Origin: Sodaliphilus pleomorphus
Lineage (GTDB): Bacteria; Bacteroidota; Bacteroidia; Bacteroidales; Muribaculaceae
Assembly: GCF_009676955.1 (NCBI RefSeq)
Contig: NZ_CP045696.1
Coordinates: 2,623,001-2,687,000, forward strand
Length of the DNA: 64,000 bases
Direction of reading: 5' to 3'
Part shown: positions 26,334-34,376 of the stretch, piece by piece
Position numbering within the stretch: the first letter of the stretch is position 1
How the letters are laid out: each line of letters opens with the position of its first letter
Made by a program: the position numbers and the translations under genes
Notes under the pieces: model-generated
Databases searched by the model: none
What the model saw: the letters and a program-made list of their open reading frames with translations, nothing else
Told to the model about the DNA's origin: nothing

Positions 26334-27731
26334 ATGAAAGGAGAAAAGCCGAAAACAACAGAAAGCTGCCCTCGGAAGAATAGCTCGGAAAGCGAAAGGT
26401 ATGAGGGAGCGCCTACTTTGATTGGGATAGTTGGAGACGAACTCGTAGAAGTGCAACTATCGTCAGACAGGATGTTGGAGTACATCCTCACTCCCGACAA
26501 CCTTAACAGAGCATATAAACAAGTCAAGGCTAACAAGGGGAGCGGTGGAATCGACAGAATGGAAGTAGAGCAACTACTGCCATATCTGCGAGAACACAAG
26601 GAAGAAATAACTGAAAGTCTGCTCGGCGGAAGCTACCGCCCCAATCCCGTAAGGAGGGTAGAGATACCCAAAGAAGGAGGCAAGATGCGCCAGCTGGGCA
26701 TACCCACCGTGGTTGACCGCGTAATCCAGCAATCCATATCCCAGGTTCTGAGTCTGGTGTACGAACCGAAGTTCTCGGAGACGAGCTACGGCTTCCGACC
26801 GAGACGGAGCGCGCACCAGGCACTGCGAAAGGCGCAGGAAATCATCAACAGCGGATATAAATACTGCGTAGACCTTGACCTCGAAAAGTTCTTTGACACG
26901 GTCAGCCATAGCAAACTGATACAGCTACTTGGCGAAACCATCAAAGATGGCAGGGTCATATCACTGATACACAAGTATCTCAACGCAGGAGTAATGGTCG
27001 GACACAAGTATGAGGACACAACGGAGGGCGTGCCCCAGGGCGGACCGCTCAGTCCCATATTGAGCAACATAATGCTGACGGAACTCGACCGTGAACTTGA
27101 AAGGCGCGGACTTCCGTTTGTGCGTTATGCCGACGACTGCGTCATCTTCTGCAAAAGTCCGAGGGCTGCTGAAAGAGTATGCGAAAGTATAGCGAAGTTC
27201 ATAGAGAGAAAACTCTTCCTCAAAGTAAACCGCGAGAAAACGCATGTCGGCAGTGTCCAAGGACAGAAGTTCCTGGGCTACTCGTTCAATATGTGAAGAG
27301 GAAAGGCTCGCTTGTGCGTTCATCCGAAGACCAAAGCCAAACTGCGCACAAAGTTGAAAGAACTGACATCGCGCAGCAACGGCTGGGGCTACGAGAAGCG
27401 CAAGGAGAAACTGACCTATGCAATCCGAGGGTGGGTGAACTACTTTCGGCTTGCCGAGATGCGCAACTTTCTAAGGGAAACCGATGAATGGTTGCGTAGT
27501 CGCATACGCATGTGTATATGGAAATGCTGGAAACGAGTGCGGACACGCTTCAAGAACCTACAAAGATGTGGCATCGCCAAATGGCAGGCATGGCAGTGGG
27601 CAAATACCCGAAAAGGCTATTGGCGCACCGTCCATAGCCCCGTACTTACACGTGCTATATCCAATGAGAACTTGAAACGAGCGCACTATCCCACGCTTAC
27701 GGAATATTACGAGAAAAAGCACCCGCGTTAA
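26334..27731 (+). pseudogene. Group II intron reverse transcriptase/maturase split by an in-frame TGA
   Basis: The frame runs from ATG 26334. Domains RT0-RT7 are present, including PDNLNRAYKQVKANKGSGGI, the palm GVPQGGPLSPILSNIML, and the catalytic RYADDCVIF. A TGA at 27294-27296 follows FLGYSFNM. The same frame then continues without another stop to 27731: CVHPKTKAKLRTKLKEL, then the maturase/X region RGWVNYFRLAEMRNFL and WRTVHSPVLTRAISNENL. A single nonsense change thus separates the RT from the maturase domain. Without readthrough the protein should be unable to splice. No HNH endonuclease is visible in the tail. Confidence 0.88.
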
Positions 27732-27732
27732 G

Positions 27733-27766
27733 AACCGCCGTATGCCGAACGGCACGTACGGTGGTG
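27733..27766 (+). ncRNA. Group II intron domain V
   Basis: ACCGCCGTA (27734-27742) pairs with TACGGTGGT (27757-27765), and an upper TGCC/GGCA stem is capped by GAAC with a CG bulge. This is the catalytic domain V hairpin, followed by the usual TGAGAGGTCGG linker. Confidence 0.85.
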
Positions 27767-27884
27767 TGAGAGGTCGGTAAACACGAAAATAGGAGATAAA
27801 CACCCTATGATTAGTGTTTACCTCCTACTCGATTTTGCGTTTTTGAGTGCTATGCGCTGTAAATTGCAGGCACAGTGCACATCA

Positions 27885-29261
27885 TCACTTCATCACCTTG
27901 CTGGTGCTTGTGGTGCCGTCGGTGTAGCGGGTCACCACCAGGTTCATGCCCTCAAATGGGGTAGCGCTTTCCATGCCAGCCACGTTGTAGTAGCTCACGC
28001 TCTTCACTGCTTTGACTGCATTCACGTCGTCGACGCCGGTAGTGACCTGGGCAGCATCGAGTGCATAGGCTATCACGTTGGTGTGTGCACCTGGATCGGT
28101 AGCGGCAATCTTGCTGGCTGCACTCCAAGCACTCTTGAGCTCGTTCACCACCAGCACTTTCACACGCTGGCCATTGGCTCCGGCAAAGGTGAGGTCGTTC
28201 CAGTCGGCTTTCTTAAACTGCACATACTGGCCCACGCTATTGTTGTCGCTATAGGCGCCCAGCACGGGGTCGTTTGCGGTGTAAGTGTTGCTATAGCTGG
28301 CACCCAGCTTGTCGAAGTAGAAACCGCTGATGTAGGCCACCTCGTCGGCAACGGGGGCAAAGTGCTCGGCCAGGTTGTAGGTGGCGGGTGTCACCGTCTG
28401 GGCTTGGGCCTGAGTGGGAGCCTGGCTTGCGGTGAGGGTGGCGTTGCCGTTGGCGGTGGTGTACACGCCGGTCACGTTGATACCGGCATAGCCCTTCACG
28501 GCGTCGTAGTTGTCGCCCACGTTCACCTTTATCCAGTTGTTGTTGCCGTCGCTGGCAAAGAGTTGCGAGGTCTTTTGCGACTGGGCCACAACGGCCAGGT
28601 TGTCGGTCACCTTGTAGGTCTTGCCCTCAACGCCGTTGGCCAGCAGATTGGCCAGGGTGGTCTCCTCGGCAGGCTCTACAACGTTGACAACAAACGTTGT
28701 GGTAGGCATATACTTGTCGTTGCTCTGATCAACTGTGCCTACTGAATACTTTGGATTGGCACCAGGTCCTGTAGCCTCAAGTCCTGTTACTTTTAAAATG
28801 TATTTACCGGCAGGTGTTGATGCAGGTACATTGATTTTTATTTCAAAAATTGCGGCAGGTTTTGTTACGGCACTAAACACTGGTTTGTTGGTTGCTTGCC
28901 ATGCCAATATTCTCAACTCGTGTGAGATTGTGTCCTTATGGATACAATTGAATGAGTAGGTTGCTTGTGCTGCAGGTCTTGCAATAGAACGGCCTACTGG
29001 ATTGATCCATGTGGTGTCGCCAAATTCTGTGTCAATGCTGTAGGGTACAATATTGACTTGCTCGGGTGTAAGAATCTTTAGCTGGAATGCGGCAAATTCT
29101 TGTTTGTTGATCAACATAGCTCCAATGACTTTGGATGTGCCTGCTTGAAGTGTTACGTCATCAAAGTACACACTGTCAACATCAGATATTGGTACTACGG
29201 CAGCATTTGATGTGAATACTGCTACTGTTGCCAGGATTAGTGAAAATAGAGTTTTTTTCAT
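27885..29261 (-). CDS. Secreted cohesin-like protein with type IX secretion sorting tail
   Basis: 458 residues. A signal peptide (MKKTLFSLILATVAVFTSNA) is followed by a cohesin-like beta domain (about 25-200): VYFDDVTLQAGTSKVIGAML, AAFQLKILTPEQVNIVPYSI, then FEIKINVPASTPAGKYILKV. A second beta-rich region spans 205-400 (VTDNLAVVAQSQKTSQLFAS). The C-terminal ~40 residues, YYNVAGMESATPFEGMNLVV and RYTDGTTSTSKVMK, match Bacteroidales type A sorting tails, so the product should be secreted and surface-attached through the T9SS. The next gene upstream is a shorter relative sharing the cohesin-like domain and tail. The cohesin assignment is by pattern only. Confidence 0.7.
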   Translation of the reverse strand: MKKTLFSLILATVAVFTSNAAVVPISDVDSVYFDDVTLQAGTSKVIGAMLINKQEFAAFQLKILTPEQVNIVPYSIDTEFGDTTWINPVGRSIARPAAQATYSFNCIHKDTISHELRILAWQATNKPVFSAVTKPAAIFEIKINVPASTPAGKYILKVTGLEATGPGANPKYSVGTVDQSNDKYMPTTTFVVNVVEPAEETTLANLLANGVEGKTYKVTDNLAVVAQSQKTSQLFASDGNNNWIKVNVGDNYDAVKGYAGINVTGVYTTANGNATLTASQAPTQAQAQTVTPATYNLAEHFAPVADEVAYISGFYFDKLGASYSNTYTANDPVLGAYSDNNSVGQYVQFKKADWNDLTFAGANGQRVKVLVVNELKSAWSAASKIAATDPGAHTNVIAYALDAAQVTTGVDDVNAVKAVKSVSYYNVAGMESATPFEGMNLVVTRYTDGTTSTSKVMK

Positions 29262-29302
29262 AATGTTTAGTATCTTGGTGTGATTAATTCATTTAATTCG
29301 TC

Positions 29303-29310
29303 CAAAGGTA
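29303..29310 (-). promoter_or_regulatory. -7 box for the cohesin-like gene
   Basis: TACCTTTG on the minus strand, 42 bp upstream of the ATG at 29,261; matches TAnnTTTG. The spacer 29,311-29,557 shows no other feature. Confidence 0.5.
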
Positions 29311-29557
29311 GTAAAAAAAAACGATTGAATGATAATTCTTTGTTGAAAAATTATAAGGAACATAATAAATCGTTACTATCCTCCTTGGTTCTGTGTTTTT
29401 TTTGCACTTTAAGTTCAGAAGCCATAGTGTGCCATACTTGTTCAACAGCAAAATATGGAGAATTATGATTCCTAAATACACTTGATACGTGCTACTTCAC
29501 CTCTTTGACGGCGATCATTGAGCCTCTGGGTAGTGCGACTGCTATGTGTATAAAACA

Positions 29558-29587
29558 AGGGGCGCCGCAATGTGTGCAGCGTCCCCT
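29558..29587 (-). terminator. Terminator of the shorter cohesin-like gene
   Basis: AGGGGCGCCGC pairs with GCAGCGTCCCCT, with one bulge and one mismatch. On the minus strand TTGTTTTATA follows. It lies about 30 bp past the stop at 29,618. Confidence 0.65.
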
Positions 29588-29617
29588 CGGTTGATTTTAA
29601 GTCTTTGTGCTGTGTTG

Positions 29618-30337
29618 TTACTTAATCACCTTGGTGGTCGACTTGGTGCCATCGGTGTAGTTGGTAACCACGATGTTCACACCGTCGAAGGGCTCAGCGC
29701 TCTCCATACCAGCCACGTTGTAGTATTTTACGCTCTTCACAGCCTTGGCAGTAGTCACGTCTTTGACAGCTGTTGCTACTACGTGTACAGTGAACTCGGT
29801 GTCAGGACCGTCACCATCGGCACTTTGGTCAACGAGACCAGTCGAGTAGTGCATCTTTCTGACCGAGCACTTGTAGTCTCCCAGAGTAGCATTCTCTGGA
29901 ATGTTCATCTTGGCCAACAGGATCTCATTGTTTTTACCTGTCTTGTTTATTGTGTAGATGGCCTTGTTTACAGCTTGGTAAACAACGATTCTGAGCTCAT
30001 GGCTGATGCCGTTTGCGCGAATTGCATTGTAAGCAACGGTGCCTTGATAGTTGGCCCTGGCAGTGGTGCGACCAGTACCAACCAGCCAAATAGAATCTCC
30101 AAGTTCCTCGTCGATGTCGTAAGGCACGATATTCACACCCTCGGGAGTGAAAACAACACCCTGGAGTGCACTGTAGGCAGTGGCATTCGAGAAACGAATG
30201 GGCACTTCGATGGTCTGTCCAGGTGTTGCTGAGAAGTCAGCAATGTAAAGTGAGTCTGTGGCCGAAGTGTTGGGGAGAGCCGAAGCACTCAGACCTACAA
30301 CGGCGCATGCAGCCAGGAGTAAAGATTTTAATTTCAT
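29618..30337 (-). CDS. Short secreted cohesin-like protein with type IX secretion sorting tail
   Basis: 239 residues from ATG 30335-30337 (MKLKSLLLAACAVVGLSASA); the TTG two codons upstream is not needed. After the signal peptide lies one cohesin-like domain: LYIADFSATPGQTIEVPIRF, YSALQGVVFTPEGVNIVPYD, LLAKMNIPENATLGDYKCSV. The C-terminal tail (YYNVAGMESAEPFDGVNIVV, YTDGTKSTTKVIK) is nearly the same as in the downstream gene. It is essentially a domain plus T9SS anchor, suggesting a surface docking or scaffold role. A partner could be the dockerin-bearing LRR protein encoded next door, but this is inference. Confidence 0.7.
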   Translation of the reverse strand: MKLKSLLLAACAVVGLSASALPNTSATDSLYIADFSATPGQTIEVPIRFSNATAYSALQGVVFTPEGVNIVPYDIDEELGDSIWLVGTGRTTARANYQGTVAYNAIRANGISHELRIVVYQAVNKAIYTINKTGKNNEILLAKMNIPENATLGDYKCSVRKMHYSTGLVDQSADGDGPDTEFTVHVVATAVKDVTTAKAVKSVKYYNVAGMESAEPFDGVNIVVTNYTDGTKSTTKVIK

Positions 30338-30401
30338 AATCAATTGATTTTAAAAATGTTAATAAATTTATTAGTTAATTATTATTGCGTTCTTGTTGCT
30401 T

Positions 30402-30409
30402 CAAATTTA
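30402..30409 (-). promoter_or_regulatory. Candidate -7 box for the short cohesin-like gene
   Basis: TAAATTTG on the minus strand, 65 bp upstream of the ATG. A second match, TAACTTTG, lies at 30459-30466. The surrounding 30,338-30,580 is very AT-rich and holds no gene. Confidence 0.4.
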
Positions 30410-30649
30410 TATTTATGGATTGAAGGATTGAAGTGTTTCCCTTTTACCCATCATTCGACAAAGTTATAAATAAAATGTTGAACACGATACTTTTTTACTT
30501 TGTTTTTTTGTTAAAATTGCTTTTTTTATCGCATTGTCACAATGCATGTGGCACTTTGTTGCCGTTTTGCCAGCCCCTTTTGGGTAGCGAGAGGGGATAT
30601 GCCAGCCATCCTATCTATCTGTCTTTCTGTCCGCTCTCGCTATAAGACC

Positions 30650-33493
30650 TCAGTGGGTGATGGTGCCTATGAGTGCGGTCACGTCGCTCACATTGACAAT
30701 GCCGTTGCCGTCGATGTCGCACACGGTGTCGCTGTAGCTTGCCGTGCCCAGCAATTTGTTGATGAGTGCGGTCACGTCGCTCACGTTGATCGTGCCGTTG
30801 CCGTCGATGTCGCCTTTGCTCTGTGAGCCGAAGATGTCGATATATATCGTTTTGGTGGTGCCTGCAACAGCAGCGGGCAGCTTGAGGTAGGCCCCGCCCA
30901 TGCCTATGGTTTTGGAGGCGGAGGGGCGTACAAACGACTGTGTGGCATCGTTGTAGTAGAAGCCCACGCTCTGGTTGTAGACGTTGGCCGCGGCTGTCGC
31001 TGTTGCCACGAGCAGGTTGGACACGTTGTTGGGGGTGTTATGCGCCCGGTCGAGATAGTAGGTCTTGCCCTGGGTGAGACCGCTCAGTATCACGCCAGTT
31101 GCTGCTGGAGCCTGGTAGCACTGTTGTGCATGCACCATTTGCTTGCTGGGGACGTAGTTGGCCAGGGTGTAGGCCTCGATGTTGCTGCCGCGGAAGTTGA
31201 CGGGATAGTTGGTGCTGAAGACCATAGTCTCGCTCGTGGGCGTGAAGTGGCAGTTCAGGTTCTCGGTGGGCATGTTGGGGTCGATGGAGTATTTTGTCCA
31301 GTTGGCAATTGATTTTTGATAGTTGTAGTATTCGTCGTGAGGCACGTAGCACTTGAATGTGGCTGCGTTGCCACCGTAGAATTGTCCGTCCCACGACCGT
31401 AGAGCGTTGTCCTGCTGTTGTAATTCAAGCCGGGTCAGCTGTTTGCAATTGGTGAAAGCAAATGCTCCTATTTTTGTCACCGTGGCTGGTACTACAAATT
31501 TTCTTACCGCGGTGCCGTTGAATGCCCGCTGTCCTATCGTTATGAGCTTTTGGGCTTTGCCGATCTTGCTGAGCGATGTGCAACCGGCAAAGGCCGCCGT
31601 GTCGACGAGGGTGACTTCGGGCAGATCCACACTGGTAAGCAACGTTTGCCCCGAAAATGCGTAAGGGTTGATTTTGGTCACGGCGTTGCAGTTGATTGTG
31701 AATGAGCCCCCTTGCGTGCTGGTGAAGGCGTAGTCGTCGATTTCGTTCACAAGGTATTTTTTGCCATGGTAGGTGGCATAGTCATTAATAAATCGGTTGT
31801 CTTTCAAGTTGTTGAGTCTGTTTTTTACGATTTTTACTGTTCCGGCATAGGTAGTCCCGTTCCAGGTCACGCCCTTGGTGCTTGTGATGGTGAAGGCTCT
31901 GTTGTAGTTGAAGCTGGGAGAGGGTGTCTCGCTGTCGATGAAGTCGTAGGAGCTGTAGTCGCTCATTTTGGACTTGAACACGTTCCAGCCCTGTGCTGCC
32001 TTGTAGAGGTTGCGCACGTTGTTGGCCATGGGCACCTGAAGCACGCACGCCTCGTTGCAGTCGCTAAAGGTGGTGCTCAATGCCGAGGGCGGGGTCGAGC
32101 TGTTGCACGACACCAGTTTGAGCCCTGTGCAGCCTTTGAAGGCTTCTGCAAGGATTTGCTTGACTGTGCTGGGCAGGAAGATGCTTTCCAGGTTGGTGCA
32201 CTTCTCAAAGCAAAATGAGCTCACAACAGTCAGACCGTAGGGCAGTGTGATGGTCTTGAGATACGGGTTGCCAGCAAAGGCACCTGCCCTGAAATGACTC
32301 ACCGTAGACGGAAGTGTGAAATCCTGGCATGCCGGCGGACAATGCACAAGCGCCGTCTTGGCGTAGTTGAAGAGGCGCCCGTTGTCGGCGCTGAATACTG
32401 TCGACCCAGTGACCTTGTACTCTTTAAGGTTGGTACAGCCGTCAAATGCGAAGAGTCCTAATGTCTTGAGTGTGCCATTGAGCGTGACGCTTGTGAGTGA
32501 TGCGCACCCCGCGAAGGCTTGCGTGTCTATGTAATACGGTCCATTGCCGCCCACCAATTGCAAGGTGGCCAGTTTGGTGCAGTTAAGGAATGCACGCGCC
32601 ATGATGGAGTCGACCACGGGATAGGCATATTGCAGCGCGGTGCAGCCGGCAAATGCGGCAATGCCGATAGTTCTTGCCTTGTCGGTCCAAGCCCCCGATA
32701 CCGTGGTGATTTTTGTGTTGTTGAGAAATGCGCTATCGGCTACCTCTTTTATAATGTAGCTCACGCCTTGCGAAGTGCTTCTGCCTGCCAGGGGGACACC
32801 AGGGCCTGCGCCACCCACAATCCTGCACTCGCCAGGATCGGGGTTGCTGCTGGTCATGTCGGTGGCTTTGCTCACTACAATATACACTGGGCAGTTGCTG
32901 TAAGCGCTGACTCTGGCATAGTAGATCCAGTCGCAAGCCCACGACGGATTGACTGTGATGCTGCTGAAAGCCGAGGCCAGCGACTGTCGCGACTTGTAGC
33001 TGTTGCGGTCTCGGTAGGTGGCACAGTACAAGTAGCCCTTCTTGGAGTTGGCGAAGGCAGTGCTGCTTATCGTCTTCACGTTTCCTGCAAGGGCGACATT
33101 GGTGAGCGAGGAGCAATTGGCAAATGCCAGGTCACCGATTGCGTTTGCCGAGCTTCTCACCTGTACTGTCTTCAGGCTGGTGCAGCCGTTGAAGGCAGAG
33201 TTGCGTAATTCTTTCACTCCATAATGGATGTTGACTTTTTCCAAGTAGGTATTGTTGGCAAATGCGTTCCTGTCGATCACTGTAACCTGCCACTTTTGGT
33301 TGTTGTAGGTGACGATGCCGGGCACAGTCAGTGTAGTTGCGGTGTTGCCTTTGTCGTAGTAACCTATGAGTGCCACTGTTTTTGCACTGGTGTTTAAAGT
33401 CTCATAGAGTAAGCCGTCGACCTGAAAGATGGTCCCGGCTTGTGCCAGTGTTGCCACGAGGGCGAGTAGGAATGTGAATAGATTTTTTTCCAT
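30650..33493 (-). CDS. Secreted BspA-type leucine-rich-repeat protein with C-terminal dockerin
   Basis: 947 residues from ATG 33491-33493 (MEKNLFTFLLALVATLAQAG), which gives a signal peptide; the longer frame is an Arg/Ser-rich artefact. Two blocks of LRR_5/BspA repeats are visible at about 60-520 (for example NAFANNTYLEKVNIHYGVKE, LRNSAFNGCTSLKTVQVRSS, AFKGCTGLKLVSCN) and 590-710 (AFAGCTSLSKIG, AFTNCKQLTRLEL). The end carries a dockerin-like pair of calcium loops, DIDGNGTINVSDVTALINKL and DIDGNGIVNVSDVTALIGTI. BspA-type repeats are associated with adhesion. The dockerin suggests attachment to a cohesin partner. The two cohesin-like genes lie immediately downstream on the same strand. Confidence 0.88.
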   Translation of the reverse strand: MEKNLFTFLLALVATLAQAGTIFQVDGLLYETLNTSAKTVALIGYYDKGNTATTLTVPGIVTYNNQKWQVTVIDRNAFANNTYLEKVNIHYGVKELRNSAFNGCTSLKTVQVRSSANAIGDLAFANCSSLTNVALAGNVKTISSTAFANSKKGYLYCATYRDRNSYKSRQSLASAFSSITVNPSWACDWIYYARVSAYSNCPVYIVVSKATDMTSSNPDPGECRIVGGAGPGVPLAGRSTSQGVSYIIKEVADSAFLNNTKITTVSGAWTDKARTIGIAAFAGCTALQYAYPVVDSIMARAFLNCTKLATLQLVGGNGPYYIDTQAFAGCASLTSVTLNGTLKTLGLFAFDGCTNLKEYKVTGSTVFSADNGRLFNYAKTALVHCPPACQDFTLPSTVSHFRAGAFAGNPYLKTITLPYGLTVVSSFCFEKCTNLESIFLPSTVKQILAEAFKGCTGLKLVSCNSSTPPSALSTTFSDCNEACVLQVPMANNVRNLYKAAQGWNVFKSKMSDYSSYDFIDSETPSPSFNYNRAFTITSTKGVTWNGTTYAGTVKIVKNRLNNLKDNRFINDYATYHGKKYLVNEIDDYAFTSTQGGSFTINCNAVTKINPYAFSGQTLLTSVDLPEVTLVDTAAFAGCTSLSKIGKAQKLITIGQRAFNGTAVRKFVVPATVTKIGAFAFTNCKQLTRLELQQQDNALRSWDGQFYGGNAATFKCYVPHDEYYNYQKSIANWTKYSIDPNMPTENLNCHFTPTSETMVFSTNYPVNFRGSNIEAYTLANYVPSKQMVHAQQCYQAPAATGVILSGLTQGKTYYLDRAHNTPNNVSNLLVATATAAANVYNQSVGFYYNDATQSFVRPSASKTIGMGGAYLKLPAAVAGTTKTIYIDIFGSQSKGDIDGNGTINVSDVTALINKLLGTASYSDTVCDIDGNGIVNVSDVTALIGTITH

Positions 33494-33587
33494 ACTGATT
33501 GTGGTTAACTGATTGTGATTGGTTGTATATATGTGTTGTTTAGATTGTTCCCCTGTTGTTGGATGAGTTGCGTTGTGTGGTGCGGGT

Positions 33588-33815
33588 TTATTTCTTGAAG
33601 TAGCGCCGCAACTGGCGCCGCCCCATGCGCAGCAGGCCCTTGAGCGTGTGCTCCCTGGCACGCACCTGGGTGCGGGCACTGTTGCGGGCCATGTTGGCGA
33701 TGATGTTGCCTTCGATTTGCTCAAATGCTTCGATTTGCTCAAATACTCCCGTCGCCTCTTTGCGGGCGACGGGGCCTGGCTGCGATTGTTTTTCTATACC
33801 TATTCTATCATTCAT
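33588..33815 (-). CDS. Possible small basic protein, 75 residues
   Basis: Frame from ATG 33813-33815 (MNDRIGIEKQ) ending in a very basic tail (GLLRMGRRQLRRYFKK). It contains a tandem FEQIEAFEQIEG caused by a short DNA duplication near 33,715-33,746. A TAATTTTG box lies about 40 bp upstream. The GxRQLRR tail resembles the end of the GT32-like enzyme at 42,598, so this could be a glycosyltransferase relic. I see no recognised domain, and it may not be a gene. Confidence 0.3.
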   Translation of the reverse strand: MNDRIGIEKQSQPGPVARKEATGVFEQIEAFEQIEGNIIANMARNSARTQVRAREHTLKGLLRMGRRQLRRYFKK

Positions 33816-33854
33816 AAAACCCAAAAGTTTAGTGTGGGCTGCATTTGTGTATTG

Positions 33855-33862
33855 CAAAATTA
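33855..33862 (-). promoter_or_regulatory. Candidate -7 box upstream of the small ORF and LRR gene
   Basis: TAATTTTG on the minus strand matches TAnnTTTG. It is the nearest match upstream of the LRR gene. Confidence 0.35.
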
Positions 33863-34114
33863 CGCTTGTGTCGCACTCGTGGTTAGGATTTTTTTTACAA
33901 AGCGTTGTTGATTATGTCACTTTTTGCCATGTGCGGGTAGTAGAAAAATGCCTTAAAAATATGTTAATGTATTGAAAAATAAATATTTGATTCCTGTTGC
34001 CCTGTCTGTCCAGCTTCCTCTCTCGTGCATGCCCAGGGCTTGTAAGGGGGGGGGCGGGCTGTGGGGACCGTAGCTATGCCCTGTGGAATGGCGCAGCCGC
34101 GCTGCTGCACAGAA
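33863..34114. other. Non-coding spacer with a nine-G run
   Basis: No supported gene. A run of nine G at 34046-34054, just before CGGGC, is the only striking feature. The spacer continues to the hybrid kinase stop at 34,377 and includes the hairpin and box listed separately. Confidence 0.5.
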
Positions 34115-34141
34115 AAAATCTCGTCGTCGCGACGAGATTTT
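34115..34141 (-). terminator. Strong symmetric hairpin terminator
   Basis: AAAATCTCGTCG and CGACGAGATTTT form a perfect 12-bp stem with a 3-nt loop. On the minus strand it ends in a T6 run. It lies 236 bp past the hybrid kinase stop and may end that transcript or a short one from the box at 34,301. Confidence 0.75.
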
Positions 34142-34300
34142 ACTCCTTCATTAACTCTTGGATGAGTTAAATCAAAAATTCAAACTTACTACTCAATTTT
34201 CTACTTAAAAACCGTTCTTTGGGGTAATAGACAATGTGTGTGCTAAAAGTCTGCTTTTTGAAGAATTAATATTTTCTTGTTTCTTGATGTTTTGCATTGC

Positions 34301-34308
34301 AAAGTTAA
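34301..34308 (-). promoter_or_regulatory. -7 box just downstream of the hybrid kinase gene
   Basis: TAACTTTG on the minus strand, followed by about 160 bp without an ORF and then the terminator at 34115-34141. Possible start of a small RNA. No -33 element is seen. Confidence 0.3.
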
Positions 34309-34376
34309 AGAGAGCACGGTCTCGATGTTAGGAGAAAAGTGCCCTCTTTTAGGATTTATGCTACATTGTGCAATGA

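Larger units (their letters stand above)
25925..27833 (+). mobile_element. Group II intron with interrupted reverse transcriptase
   Basis: About 1.9 kb. The 5' end (GTTCGCCCGACATGGGC) and following stem-rich leader look like domain I. The reverse transcriptase lies inside. The 3' end shows a clear domain V (27733-27766) and a domain VI stem (GGTAAACAC with GTGTTTACC, 27776-27822), closing with TCCTACTCGAT, a common bacterial intron 3' end. Ends are placed by motif and may be off by a few bases. It lies on the plus strand, opposite to the flanking genes, in an intergenic spacer. Confidence 0.85.

Noticed and set aside
30585..30642. Nine-bp inverted repeat TAGCGAGAG/CTCTCGCTA downstream of the LRR gene
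   Set aside because: The 40-nt loop and the lack of a T run make an intrinsic terminator unconvincing; no other role is evident.
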